From Dyella sp. M7H15-1 (GTDB lineage Bacteria > Pseudomonadota > Gammaproteobacteria > Xanthomonadales > Rhodanobacteraceae): a stretch of 64,000 nt of DNA. Positions 1 to 8,166 of the stretch are shown in pieces. Every line of letters starts with the position of its first letter. Position 1 is the stretch's first letter. Location of the stretch: the NCBI RefSeq assembly GCF_004114615.1, contig NZ_CP035300.1:558001-622000 (forward strand), given 5' to 3'. Made by a program: the position numbers and the translations under genes. The notes beneath the pieces were generated by a model. It saw only the letters and a program-made list of their open reading frames with translations, was not told the origin of the DNA and did not search any database.

Positions 1-81
1 TGGCAGACTCGGCAACACCGTGCCAATCAGGCCACCCACGATCAGGGCAATGGCGAGTAGGTACAGTGCGATGTCCATCAT
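1..81 (-). CDS. DUF456 family membrane protein, N-terminal fragment
   Basis: The reverse strand from 81 encodes a start followed by MDIALYLLAIALIVGG and then LIGTVLPSLP before the window ends. A hydrophobic first helix followed by a G-x-V-L-P-x-L-P motif is how DUF456 membrane proteins begin. Two consecutive ATG codons (81 and 78) are possible starts. Only about 27 residues are visible, so the family call rests on this short motif. The gene is divergent from the kinase-like gene that follows. Confidence 0.6.
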   Translation of the reverse strand, partial: MMDIALYLLAIALIVGGLIGTVLPSLP

Positions 82-182
82 GGGCCGGTCATCCTCAGGC
101 AGCATGGTCGCGAATCGGCCACAATAGTCCGTTGCCAGCGTGCGGTGGGCAAGCCGCATGCATCATTGCTACTGGTAGTCCT

Positions 183-836
183 GTGCCAAATAACGAATCC
201 ATCCTGCTCAAGGCTGATGAACTGGGCTGTATCGAGATCATCGAGCGCGATGGCGTGCGAATGATCCGCCGCGATATCCGCGCGGCGCGCTGGTGGGCGC
301 GTGCCTTTGCGCGGCGCGCCGCGGCACGCGAAGCGCGTGCGCTGGCGAAGCTGGATGGCATCGATGGCGTGCCTGCCTTGCTGGGATGGGATAGCTACGA
401 GTTGCTGCGCGACTACATCGCCGGCCAACCGATGCAACAGGCGCAACCACGCGATCCATCTTATTACCGTGAAGCCCTGCGTCTGCTGGCGCAACTGCAC
501 CGGCGCGGCATCGTGCACAACGATCTGGCCAAGGAGCCGAATTGGCTGGTGCGCAGTGATGGACGTCCAGCGTTGGTGGATTTCCAGATTGCCTGGACGC
601 GCGGCCGGCGCGGCCGATGGTTCCGCTTGCTGGCGCGAGAGGACTTGCGTCATTTGCTCAAGCACAAGCGCACGTATTGCAACCATGCGCTCAGCAAGCG
701 TCAGCAAGCGATGTTGAAGACCCCGGCGCTGCACTCGCGCCTATGGCGTGCAACGGGCAAGCGTTTGTACAAATGGATTGCGCGGCGGGTGTTTGGTTAT
801 TGGGACAACGAAGGCAAAGGACGCGTGCGCGATTAA
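183..836 (+). CDS. small protein-kinase-like (RIO/Kdo-kinase type) protein
   Basis: About 217 residues from a GTG at 183; the frame is open further upstream, but that part is low-complexity and overlaps the divergent gene's leader, so I take the GTG. The catalytic loop HNDLAKEPNWL (H-x-D-x4-N) near residue 118 and the metal-binding LVDFQIAW (DFx) about 20 residues later are those of the eukaryotic-like kinase fold, as in RIO and WaaP/Kdo kinases. A glycine-rich loop is not obvious. The Arg/Ala-rich N-terminus and basic C-terminus suggest a cytoplasmic or membrane-peripheral enzyme. The substrate cannot be told; a lipopolysaccharide core sugar or a protein are both possible. It converges with fpr, leaving only 13 bp between their stops. 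Confidence 0.7.
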   Translation: MPNNESILLKADELGCIEIIERDGVRMIRRDIRAARWWARAFARRAAAREARALAKLDGIDGVPALLGWDSYELLRDYIAGQPMQQAQPRDPSYYREALRLLAQLHRRGIVHNDLAKEPNWLVRSDGRPALVDFQIAWTRGRRGRWFRLLAREDLRHLLKHKRTYCNHALSKRQQAMLKTPALHSRLWRATGKRLYKWIARRVFGYWDNEGKGRVRD

Positions 837-849
837 ACCCATACACACC

Positions 850-1626
850 CTACTTTTCGACGAACGCGCGCTCGATCACGTAGTCACCTGGCTCACGCGT
901 GCGTGGCGAGGCTTTGAAACCACGCGCATCGAGTAGGGCGCACAGGTCATCCAGCATCGCGGGGCTGCCGCACAGCATCAGGCGATCGATTTCCGGATTG
1001 AGTGGCGGTAGGCCGATCGCCTGGCTCATCGCGCCATCGACGATGTTGTCGGTGATGCGTCCACGATGGCGGAACGGTTCGCGGGTGACGGCGGGATAAT
1101 AGATGAGTTTTTCGCGCACCAGCTCGCCAAGGTATTCGTGCTGCGGCAGCTCGTTCTGCAAGTAGTCCGAATAAGCCAGATCGTTGATCTGGCGCACGCC
1201 GTGGGCCAGCACGATCGTGTCGTACTGCGCGTAGGTGGCCGGATCGCGGATGATGCTCATGAACGGCGCAAGGCCCGTGCCGGTGCCGAGCAGATACAGA
1301 TGCTTGCCGGGCTTCAGGTCCGTCAGCACGAGGGTGCCGGTGGGCTTGCGGCTTATGGTGAGCGAGTTGCCGGGCTTCAGGTGCTGCAGGCGCGAGGTGA
1401 GCGGACCATTTGGCACCTTGATCGAAAAGAATTCCAGGTGTTCTTCCCACGCCGCGCTGGCGATCGAATAGGCGCGCATCAACGGCCGGCCATCCACTTC
1501 CAAGCCGATCATCACGAACTGCCCGCTATCAAAGCGGAAGCCTGGATCGCGCGTGGTGCGGAAGCTGAAAAGGTTGTCGTTCCAGTGATGGACATCAAGA
1601 ACTTGCTCGGTCGCCAAAGCCACCAT
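850..1626 (-). CDS. fpr: ferredoxin--NADP(+) reductase
   Basis: 258 residues, the usual length of bacterial Fpr. The N-terminal FAD domain carries RAYSIAS (R-x-Y-S, FAD binding) near residue 50 and FSIKVPNGPLTS downstream. The NADP domain contains LLGTGTGLAPF near 112 and LCGSPAML near 219. The protein ends in YVIERAFVEK, the conserved acidic-aromatic tail of the subclass. It moves electrons between NADPH and ferredoxin or flavodoxin, in redox homeostasis and oxidative-stress defence. The ATG start at 1626 is the first after a long non-coding leader. Family assignment is firm; the physiological partner is not visible here. Confidence 0.93.
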   Translation of the reverse strand: MVALATEQVLDVHHWNDNLFSFRTTRDPGFRFDSGQFVMIGLEVDGRPLMRAYSIASAAWEEHLEFFSIKVPNGPLTSRLQHLKPGNSLTISRKPTGTLVLTDLKPGKHLYLLGTGTGLAPFMSIIRDPATYAQYDTIVLAHGVRQINDLAYSDYLQNELPQHEYLGELVREKLIYYPAVTREPFRHRGRITDNIVDGAMSQAIGLPPLNPEIDRLMLCGSPAMLDDLCALLDARGFKASPRTREPGDYVIERAFVEK

Positions 1627-1880
1627 GGTTAATCTTCTCGGGTTGTGCGTTAGGGTAATGCACGCTGTGCGGCACAGCGGCTTGCTCGCGGGGAGGGCTG
1701 GGGGCCATTTGCCGTACGAGCGCCGGGTGTCAACCCGACGATGAGCGACATAGATTACGCGATTCGATCCGTTTTCGCGTTAGGAAGGGGCCATTCAGGA
1801 GGGGTTGTCGCGCGTTCAACACGTTGCGGCCTTCCCTTGGCGCGCCATCTTTGCGATGGTTTATCGTGCTTCGAAAGCAG

Positions 1881-3278
1881 TTATGTAGGATCACTTTTTT
1901 TGAACTGTACCCAAAGACGTAAAAACTCTCTGGGTTGCGCGCCGTTATTTGACGCTACGTTGTTATACGTGACACTGCTACTCCTCTTCGATTGGTTGCT
2001 TCCCTGATCACTCATGCGCTCAATACTCTTCTCTCTTTTCATTTTTCCATCAATTGGAAAAGTTGTGGAAGTTAGTCGCGAGTGACAGGTATTTCCACAA
2101 TTGATTAACGCCACCCGATCTAGCGGGTTTTTATGAAGGCCGTTGTAATAAAGTGCATTTTCGAAATCAATAATATCTCTCACACAAAAGTTGCCATCGA
2201 TCAGGGCGTCTGTTAAATCGGTTTGATATATCTTATCGCCGGTTTGCGAATTTAGTATAAGGTGTGCAATCGGCATGCACTTATCCACAAGCTTATGAAA
2301 ATCACGCATATCCTTTTGAGGAATTTCGCTTATGTATTTTTGAAGATCTTCTAATTCTTTGCCATTAAATGTATTGGGATCGATTATATGGCAGGCATGT
2401 TTAAACACATATGGGGTAGATATTAAACTGCCATTTGAGTCAATTTCTTTTGTTTTTAAAAAATTGAATAGCTCTTCTTTGGTTGCGGCGCGGCTCGCTT
2501 CCTGGGGTGTTGAATGAAAAATAAGTGTATCAGTGAAACCAACTACTCCGTTTGCCGGAATTCGACACAGCTTAATTTCTTCGTCCACGCCATCAGGATT
2601 AATACTTTCCGCGGCGATATGCTCTAATGCGGTAGTTGGCATATTTGGCTGGACAAATGTCTGAAAATATTTTTGATTCCAGCCTACGTGTTTTATATAT
2701 TCAGGACCATCAATGGCATGATCAGTATTATATATCAAGTCCACAAAAAGCGTCGATCCGGTGGAATCCCTATGGAAGCCGACTGTATTTACGTCGGTGC
2801 TTCTATCACCATAATAATCTACGGTTATAACAGGATAAAATCCTTCTTTTATAAATGAATCAATATTATCATTTAAGTATTGAAGTTGCCCCGACTGTTC
2901 CAATACGCTTAATGTCAGCGCAACGACATTGGTCGTTGCAATGATGTCATTCTTGAAGGCCGTCTGCGTATTGAGTATACCTGAGATCGGCATTATCGAC
3001 GGATTATCATTAAATTCTAGACGCAGGCCGTTATCTGTTTTAACAGTATTTATTTCACAGATGCGATGCGTTCGTTTTGAGTGATTTGTTAAGGATCGAC
3101 ATTTTTCGATAACGGAATCACGGTTGACTATGTCATGGGCATTCAGCGCAAATATTTTCGGCTCTGAAAGCGCCTTCAGTCCTTGAGCTTCACTATTTGT
3201 CAGTAGTGGCGAGTCATTTGATACATCTAATATTTTATTTTCATTTAAATATGGATTAACTGAATGAAGTTGTTTCAT
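1881..3278 (-). CDS. putative 2-oxoglutarate/Fe(II) dioxygenase-like protein of foreign origin
   Basis: 465 residues from the ATG at 3278, the first in-frame ATG not overlapping kbl. Residues 166-183 include GFHRDSTG...FVDLIYN, and residues 250-263 read DTLIFHSTPQEASR. H169, D171, H255 and R263 are placed like the HxD...H...R iron/2-oxoglutarate site, and the spacing resembles the 2OG-Fe dioxygenase family PF10014. The C-terminal 200 residues match nothing I know and end in a Ser/Asn-rich tail. Base composition is strikingly AT-rich against its GC-rich neighbours and codon use differs, so recent acquisition is likely. No signal peptide or membrane segment is seen. An amino-acid hydroxylase or a secreted effector are both conceivable; I assign no substrate. 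Confidence 0.55.
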   Translation of the reverse strand: MKQLHSVNPYLNENKILDVSNDSPLLTNSEAQGLKALSEPKIFALNAHDIVNRDSVIEKCRSLTNHSKRTHRICEINTVKTDNGLRLEFNDNPSIMPISGILNTQTAFKNDIIATTNVVALTLSVLEQSGQLQYLNDNIDSFIKEGFYPVITVDYYGDRSTDVNTVGFHRDSTGSTLFVDLIYNTDHAIDGPEYIKHVGWNQKYFQTFVQPNMPTTALEHIAAESINPDGVDEEIKLCRIPANGVVGFTDTLIFHSTPQEASRAATKEELFNFLKTKEIDSNGSLISTPYVFKHACHIIDPNTFNGKELEDLQKYISEIPQKDMRDFHKLVDKCMPIAHLILNSQTGDKIYQTDLTDALIDGNFCVRDIIDFENALYYNGLHKNPLDRVALINCGNTCHSRLTSTTFPIDGKMKREKSIERMSDQGSNQSKRSSSVTYNNVASNNGAQPREFLRLWVQFKKSDPT

Positions 3279-3327
3279 TTTATTGGGTCGTTGGTGGAAT
3301 TCATGGGTAACTTGATCGGCATGAACC

Positions 3328-4527
3328 TTAAGTTTGGAATATTCCCAGCGCACGCCCCACCTTGGTAAACGCCGCAATCGCCTGATCCAGATGTTCGCGC
3401 GTATGCGCCGCGCTCATCTGCGTGCGGATGCGTGCCTGGCCTTGCGGCACCACCGGGTAGAAGAAACCGGTGACGTAGATGCCTTCATCGAGCAGTGCTG
3501 TGGCCATGGCCTGCGCTTTCTTGGCGTCGTACACCATCACCGGCACAATCGGGTGCACGCCGGGCTTGATGTCGAAGCCAGCTTTGGTCATTTGCTCGCG
3601 AAAGTAGCGCGTATTTTCCTGCACGCGTTCGCGCAGGTCGCCCGCTGAGCCCAGCATGTCGAATACCTTGATGGCGGCGGCGACCACGTGCGGCGGCAAG
3701 GAGTTGGAGAACAGATACGGGCGCGAGCGCTGGCGCAGCATCTCGATGATCTCGCCGTGGCCGGTGGTGAAGCCGCCCAGCGCGCCGCTGAGTGCCTTGC
3801 CCAGCGTGCCGGTGAAGATGTCGATCTTGTTCAGCACGCCGTGCACTTCCGCCGAACCGCGGCCGTGGGGGCCAAGGAAGCCGGTGCAATGACACTCGTC
3901 GATATGCACCAGCGCGTTGTACTTGGTGGCCAATGCGGTGATCTGGTCCAGCGGCGCGATAAAACCATCCATCGAGAACGCGCCGTCGCTGGTGATCAGC
4001 TTGGTGCGTGCGCCGGCCGCATCGGCGGCTTGCAATTGTTTTTCCAGATCGGCCATGTCGCAGTTGGCGTAGCGGAAACGTTTGGCTTTGCACAAGCGAA
4101 TGCCGTCGATGATGGACGCGTGATTGAGCGCGTCGGAGATGATCGCGTCTTCTTCACCCAGCAGCGGTTCGTACAGGCCGCCGTTGGCGTCGAAGCAGGC
4201 GGCGTAGAGAATGGTGTCTTCGGTGCCGAAGAAGTCGGCGATCTTTTTTTCCAGCTGCTTGTGCAGATCCTGCGTGCCGCAGATAAAGCGCACCGAGGCC
4301 ATGCCGAAGCCGTGCGTATCCAGCGCCTCTTTGGCGGCCTGGATCACTTCGGGGTGGTCGGCCAACCCCAGGTAGTTGTTGGCGCAGAAATTCAGCACCT
4401 TGCGGCCGCCTTCCAGCTCGATCTCGGCAGATTGCGGCGAGGTGATGACGCGTTCGGCCTTGAACAGGCCCTGTTCGCGGATGGACCGCAGCTCCTGAGC
4501 GTAGCGTGTCTGACCGGAGTAGCTCAT
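3328..4527 (-). CDS. kbl: glycine C-acetyltransferase (2-amino-3-ketobutyrate CoA ligase)
   Basis: About 399 residues, as in E. coli Kbl. Long identical blocks include [40 protein letters not shown], and [13 protein letters not shown] with the PLP-binding lysine. It ends in [17 protein letters not shown]. The enzyme cleaves 2-amino-3-ketobutyrate with CoA to glycine and acetyl-CoA in threonine degradation. Starts at 4527 (MSYSGQ) and 4539 (MAYPMS) are both possible; the longer open frame to 4653 runs into a repeat and is unlikely. Its usual partner tdh is absent on both sides; the AT-rich gene lies where a downstream partner would be. Confidence 0.93.
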   Translation of the reverse strand: MSYSGQTRYAQELRSIREQGLFKAERVITSPQSAEIELEGGRKVLNFCANNYLGLADHPEVIQAAKEALDTHGFGMASVRFICGTQDLHKQLEKKIADFFGTEDTILYAACFDANGGLYEPLLGEEDAIISDALNHASIIDGIRLCKAKRFRYANCDMADLEKQLQAADAAGARTKLITSDGAFSMDGFIAPLDQITALATKYNALVHIDECHCTGFLGPHGRGSAEVHGVLNKIDIFTGTLGKALSGALGGFTTGHGEIIEMLRQRSRPYLFSNSLPPHVVAAAIKVFDMLGSAGDLRERVQENTRYFREQMTKAGFDIKPGVHPIVPVMVYDAKKAQAMATALLDEGIYVTGFFYPVVPQGQARIRTQMSAAHTREHLDQAIAAFTKVGRALGIFQT

Positions 4528-4631
4528 GGGATATGCCATGTGGGGAAAGACGCACTTTAGGCTTTTTTGGCGCGAGAGGGAACCTATTGAGTGCAAGTGG
4601 GCGTAGAGATATGCATGTCTGTGCGGCGTGC

Positions 4632-4865
4632 AAACCCATCCGATTACACACATCTTTTTTCGATGTCAGGCCGGGTGAGTAGGGCGTGAGCCCCTCTCCT
4701 TCCGGGGTTGGGGTGAGGGTGCGGCCAGGGCGCGAAAACGAAGATTTGTGCGAGAACTGAATCGCTCGCTTCGCCCGGACCCTCACCCGTCTGCCGACAC
4801 CCTCTCCCGAAGGGAGAGGGGCTTACCTATCAGATGTTTCGAATGTGTGTAATCGGATGGTGTAA
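4632..4865. repeat. 234-bp palindromic MITE-like repeat
   Basis: An 18-bp sequence at 4636-4653 (ccatccgattacacacat) returns exactly inverted at 4843-4860. Inside are further partly complementary arms: cccctctccttccgggg and gggtgagggtgcgg on the left, ccctcaccc and ccctctcccgaagggagagggg on the right. The whole could fold into one long stem. It has no coding capacity of its own and lies between kbl and the adhesin, so it looks like a non-autonomous or REP-type element. Confidence 0.65.
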
Positions 4866-5195
4866 ACCATCTTGCAGAAGTTTTCTTTGAAGTTTTATTT
4901 GACAGTTTGAACCCCCGCCGTATGCGAAGGCGCGTCGCCGTATGAGTGCGGCCGAATTGCGAATAGTTCTATGTCCCTAAGGATTCGGGTCATCTGAAAT
5001 GCTCTAGTCGAAACGATGGCAGTGCATGCAGCACGCGTTTTTTGGTAGCTGCCACACTCGCTATCGTCTGCTTCTGTGGTTTCAGCAGAACGCCTTGTTC
5101 GATGCCAACAGGCTTATGGCGTCACCTCGACCCTGGCCACTCGCGATGCCACATCCGGCATCCCCTTCGACTAGAGTTTTTGAGGAGTTTTTTTA
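4866..5195 (+). promoter_or_regulatory. upstream region of the adhesin gene with strong RBS
   Basis: 330 bp without a convincing gene. The last bases before the ATG at 5196 read ttgaggagttttttta, a clear Shine-Dalgarno (GAGGAG) seven to ten bases from the start. A TTGACA-like hexamer occurs in the stretch tttgacagtttgaa around 4898-4911, but I cannot define a promoter with confidence. The long leader suggests that expression of the adhesin is regulated. Confidence 0.45.
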
Positions 5196-8075
5196 ATGAA
5201 CACGATTTACAAGCTTGTCTGGAACGCGACTACCGGTTCGTTCGTTGCTGCTTCTGAGCTGGCTAAGGGCTGCAAGAAAAAGAGCCGCACTGTTGGTGCA
5301 CTCGCCGCAGCCATAGTGCTGAGCCTCAACGCCGGTGTGGCATTGGCTGTGGAGGCGAAGGTGGGCAAAACACCTGCCGCCACGTGCACCGCAGACCTGA
5401 CGCTGACCGATGGCGTCTGTGTCAATGACAACATCCCGGCCACTTCGAACGCTATGGCGTCTCGTAGTGCCATAGGCACTGATTCGATCAGCGTCAACAC
5501 GGGGCCGGGCTATTCTGCTTCGGTTGACGGTAGTGCTTCCACAAACGCTATCACCGAAATTGCCATCGGTAATGGCGCTATTGCGAACAGCAGTGCGCAT
5601 GGTAGTGCGCCTGAGGCCGCACTTGCCGTAGGTTATAGGGCAAACGCATCTGGCACCGCTACCGTAGCTCTTGGTGATAGTTCCATCGCTAACGGCGCCA
5701 TCGCTACCGCCTTAGGTGGCGGCGCTCAGGCTCAAGGAGATGTCACCGTCGCCGTGGGTTCTTCTGCCCATGCCATGGTCGCCAATGCAGTGGCTGTTGG
5801 TGCCTCATCTAATGCAAGTGGCAGCACCAGCGTGGCTATCGGTGCTTCTGCTAGCGCGTCAGCAGCCAATGCCGTGGCGATCGGCGCCAACTCGGTTGCG
5901 GACCGGGCCAATTCGGTTTCCGTAGGTAGCTCAACGACTCAGCGTCAGATCGCCAACGTGGCGGCGGGTACGCAGGCAAACGATGTGGTGAACGTGAGCC
6001 AGTTGCAGCCAACCTTGACGGCGCTGGGTGCGACGCTTGATACGACTACCGGCGCCGTGACTGGTCCGTCCTATACGTTGACTAACGGTGGCACCTTCAC
6101 CACGGTAGGCGCAGCGCTTACTGGCCTTGACACTGCGGTCACTAATAACACCACCAACATCAGCCATCTCACCAGCAGCCTCAACAACGGCACGGTGGGC
6201 CTGGTGCAACAGTCGGCGGCGGGTGCGAGCCTGACCGTAGGCGCGAACACTGACGGCACAGCGGTGAATTTCACCGGCACAGCCGGCACCCGCACGCTGA
6301 CCGGCGTGGCGAACGGCGTGGTGTCCGCCACCAGCCAGGATGCGGTGAACGGCTCGCAGTTGCATGGCGTGTCGAGCAGCTTGGTCACCGCACTGGGCGG
6401 TGGCGCGACGCTGAACCCCGATGGTTCGATCACGCTGCCGGCCTACAACGTGGGTGGCTCCACGGTCACGTCCGTGAGCGACGCCATCACCAACATCGAC
6501 GGCCGCGTCACCACGAACGCCCAGGACATCAACAAACTCGCCGATGAGATCGGCAGCGGCACGGTGGGTCTGGTGCAGCAGTCGGCGGCGGGTGCGGATC
6601 TGACCGTCGGTGCGAACACCGATGGCACCGTGGTGAATTTCACCGGTACGGCTGGCGCACGCACGCTCACCGGTGTGGCAGACGGCCAACTGACCGACAC
6701 CAGCACCGACGCAGTCAACGGTTCGCAGTTGAAAGCCACCAACGATCAGGTGGCGCAGAACATCGGCGACATCAACACGCTCAATACCAACGTAAGCAAC
6801 CTTTCCACCCGCGTGACGAACCTGGATGGTCGCGTGACCGTCAACGAAGGAGCGATTACGAATCTGAAAGATCAGCTCGATAACGGTGGCGTGGGTCTGG
6901 TGCAGCAGTCCGCACTGGGTGCCAACCTAACCGTGGGCGCAGCAACCGGCGGTGCGGCGGTGGATTTCACCGGCACCGACGGCATGCGCATCCTGACCGG
7001 CGTGGCCAACGGTGTGAGCGATGACGATGCGGTGACGATGTCGCAGTTGAAGGCAGCGGGTCTGTACGATCCTTCCGGCGATCCGATGACGGTGATCTCG
7101 TATGACGATCACTCGCTGGCCTCCGCCACACTGGGTGGCACGAACGGCACAGTGATCGACAAGCTGGCACCGGGCCTGATCGCGGCCGGCAGCATGCAGG
7201 CGGTGAACGGTGGTCAGTTGTTCTCGATGCAGCAGGATTTCCAGAGCCAGTACGACTCGCTCAGCGGTCAGATTGGCAACCTGGACGGCCGCCTGGGCAC
7301 GATCGAACAAGGCATTGAAGACGGCACGATCGGTAATTCCGGCCCCGGCGGCGGTGATCCGGTCTATGGCCCGGGCAGCGGCAGCGGTGACAACAGTCTA
7401 GTGGTGGGCGACGGTGCGGATGCGTCCGGCTCGAACAGCACGGCGGTGGGCAATGGTGCCGTGGCATCGGGTGACAACAGCACGGCGACCGGTGCAGGTG
7501 CCATCGCTTCGGGTGCCAACAGCACCGCCAACAGCGCCAATGCCGTGGCTTCCGGCAGCGGGAGCACGGCGGTCGGCGAAAGCGCCAGCGCAACCGGCAC
7601 CAACAGCACCGCGCTGGGTTCCAATGCTAGCGCCACGGGCAACAACTCGGTGGCGTTGGGTGCAGGTTCGGTGGCTGACCGCGACAACACGGTGTCGGTG
7701 GGTGCGCCCGGCCAGGAGCGCCAGATCACCAACGTGGCGGCTGGTACACAGCGTACGGATGCGGCGAACTGGGGTCAGGTACAGGATGCGGTGAACGGTG
7801 TGCAGGACTGGGCCAATCAGAAGTTCCGCCAGATCGACAAGCGCATCAATGGCATGGGCGCGATGAGCGCGGCCAGCACGCAGATGGCGGTGAACGCCGC
7901 GGGCGTGATGCCGGGTAATGGTCGCCTCTCGATGGGTGTTGGTTACCAGGGTGGCCAGTCTGCGATGGCGGTGGGTTACGCCAAGGCTATCAATGAGCGT
8001 GCGCGCTTCAGTATTGGTGGTGCGTTCAGCGGTTCGGATGCCAATGTGGGCATGGGCTTCGGCTTGGATTTGTAA
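5196..8075 (+). CDS. YadA-like trimeric autotransporter adhesin
   Basis: 959 residues. The N-terminus MNTIYKLVWNATTGSFVAAS is the extended signal peptide region of type Vc autotransporters, followed by a hydrophobic signal segment to about residue 51. Residues 121-235 are YadA head repeats (AVG-x-A-x-A-x-G-x-x-S-x-A-x-G). A neck near 235-270 carries RQIANVAAGTQANDVVNVSQL. Three copies of a stalk unit with GLVQQSA...LTVGA and DAVNGSQL follow (about 325-640). A second head-repeat block (about 729-850) precedes a neck and the C-terminal 70-80 residue membrane anchor ending in GMGFGLDL. It is expected to form an outer-membrane trimer mediating adhesion or biofilm formation. It stands alone with its own terminator. 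Confidence 0.93.
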   Translation: MNTIYKLVWNATTGSFVAASELAKGCKKKSRTVGALAAAIVLSLNAGVALAVEAKVGKTPAATCTADLTLTDGVCVNDNIPATSNAMASRSAIGTDSISVNTGPGYSASVDGSASTNAITEIAIGNGAIANSSAHGSAPEAALAVGYRANASGTATVALGDSSIANGAIATALGGGAQAQGDVTVAVGSSAHAMVANAVAVGASSNASGSTSVAIGASASASAANAVAIGANSVADRANSVSVGSSTTQRQIANVAAGTQANDVVNVSQLQPTLTALGATLDTTTGAVTGPSYTLTNGGTFTTVGAALTGLDTAVTNNTTNISHLTSSLNNGTVGLVQQSAAGASLTVGANTDGTAVNFTGTAGTRTLTGVANGVVSATSQDAVNGSQLHGVSSSLVTALGGGATLNPDGSITLPAYNVGGSTVTSVSDAITNIDGRVTTNAQDINKLADEIGSGTVGLVQQSAAGADLTVGANTDGTVVNFTGTAGARTLTGVADGQLTDTSTDAVNGSQLKATNDQVAQNIGDINTLNTNVSNLSTRVTNLDGRVTVNEGAITNLKDQLDNGGVGLVQQSALGANLTVGAATGGAAVDFTGTDGMRILTGVANGVSDDDAVTMSQLKAAGLYDPSGDPMTVISYDDHSLASATLGGTNGTVIDKLAPGLIAAGSMQAVNGGQLFSMQQDFQSQYDSLSGQIGNLDGRLGTIEQGIEDGTIGNSGPGGGDPVYGPGSGSGDNSLVVGDGADASGSNSTAVGNGAVASGDNSTATGAGAIASGANSTANSANAVASGSGSTAVGESASATGTNSTALGSNASATGNNSVALGAGSVADRDNTVSVGAPGQERQITNVAAGTQRTDAANWGQVQDAVNGVQDWANQKFRQIDKRINGMGAMSAASTQMAVNAAGVMPGNGRLSMGVGYQGGQSAMAVGYAKAINERARFSIGGAFSGSDANVGMGFGLDL

Positions 8076-8110
8076 GCGGTTTCATCAATAAAACTCCTTG
8101 AGTCGAATGG

Positions 8111-8141
8111 GGCCGGTATCGTTGGATACCGGCCGTTTTTT
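8111..8141 (+). terminator. Rho-independent terminator of the adhesin gene
   Basis: A perfect 10-bp stem (ggccggtatc / gataccggcc, loop gttg) at 8111-8134 is followed by gtttttt, 36 bp after the adhesin stop codon. The group II intron remnant begins within three bases of the T-run. Confidence 0.93.
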
Positions 8142-8166
8142 GTGTGCGCCCGGCAGGGCGCACCTG

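Noticed and set aside
1741-2007. 88-codon plus-strand open frame between fpr and the AT-rich gene
   Set aside because: No RBS or recognisable motif, and it overlaps the end of the minus-strand gene.
3688-4560. 290-codon plus-strand open frame
   Set aside because: Antisense to kbl, whose family match is complete; a composition artefact of GC-rich DNA.
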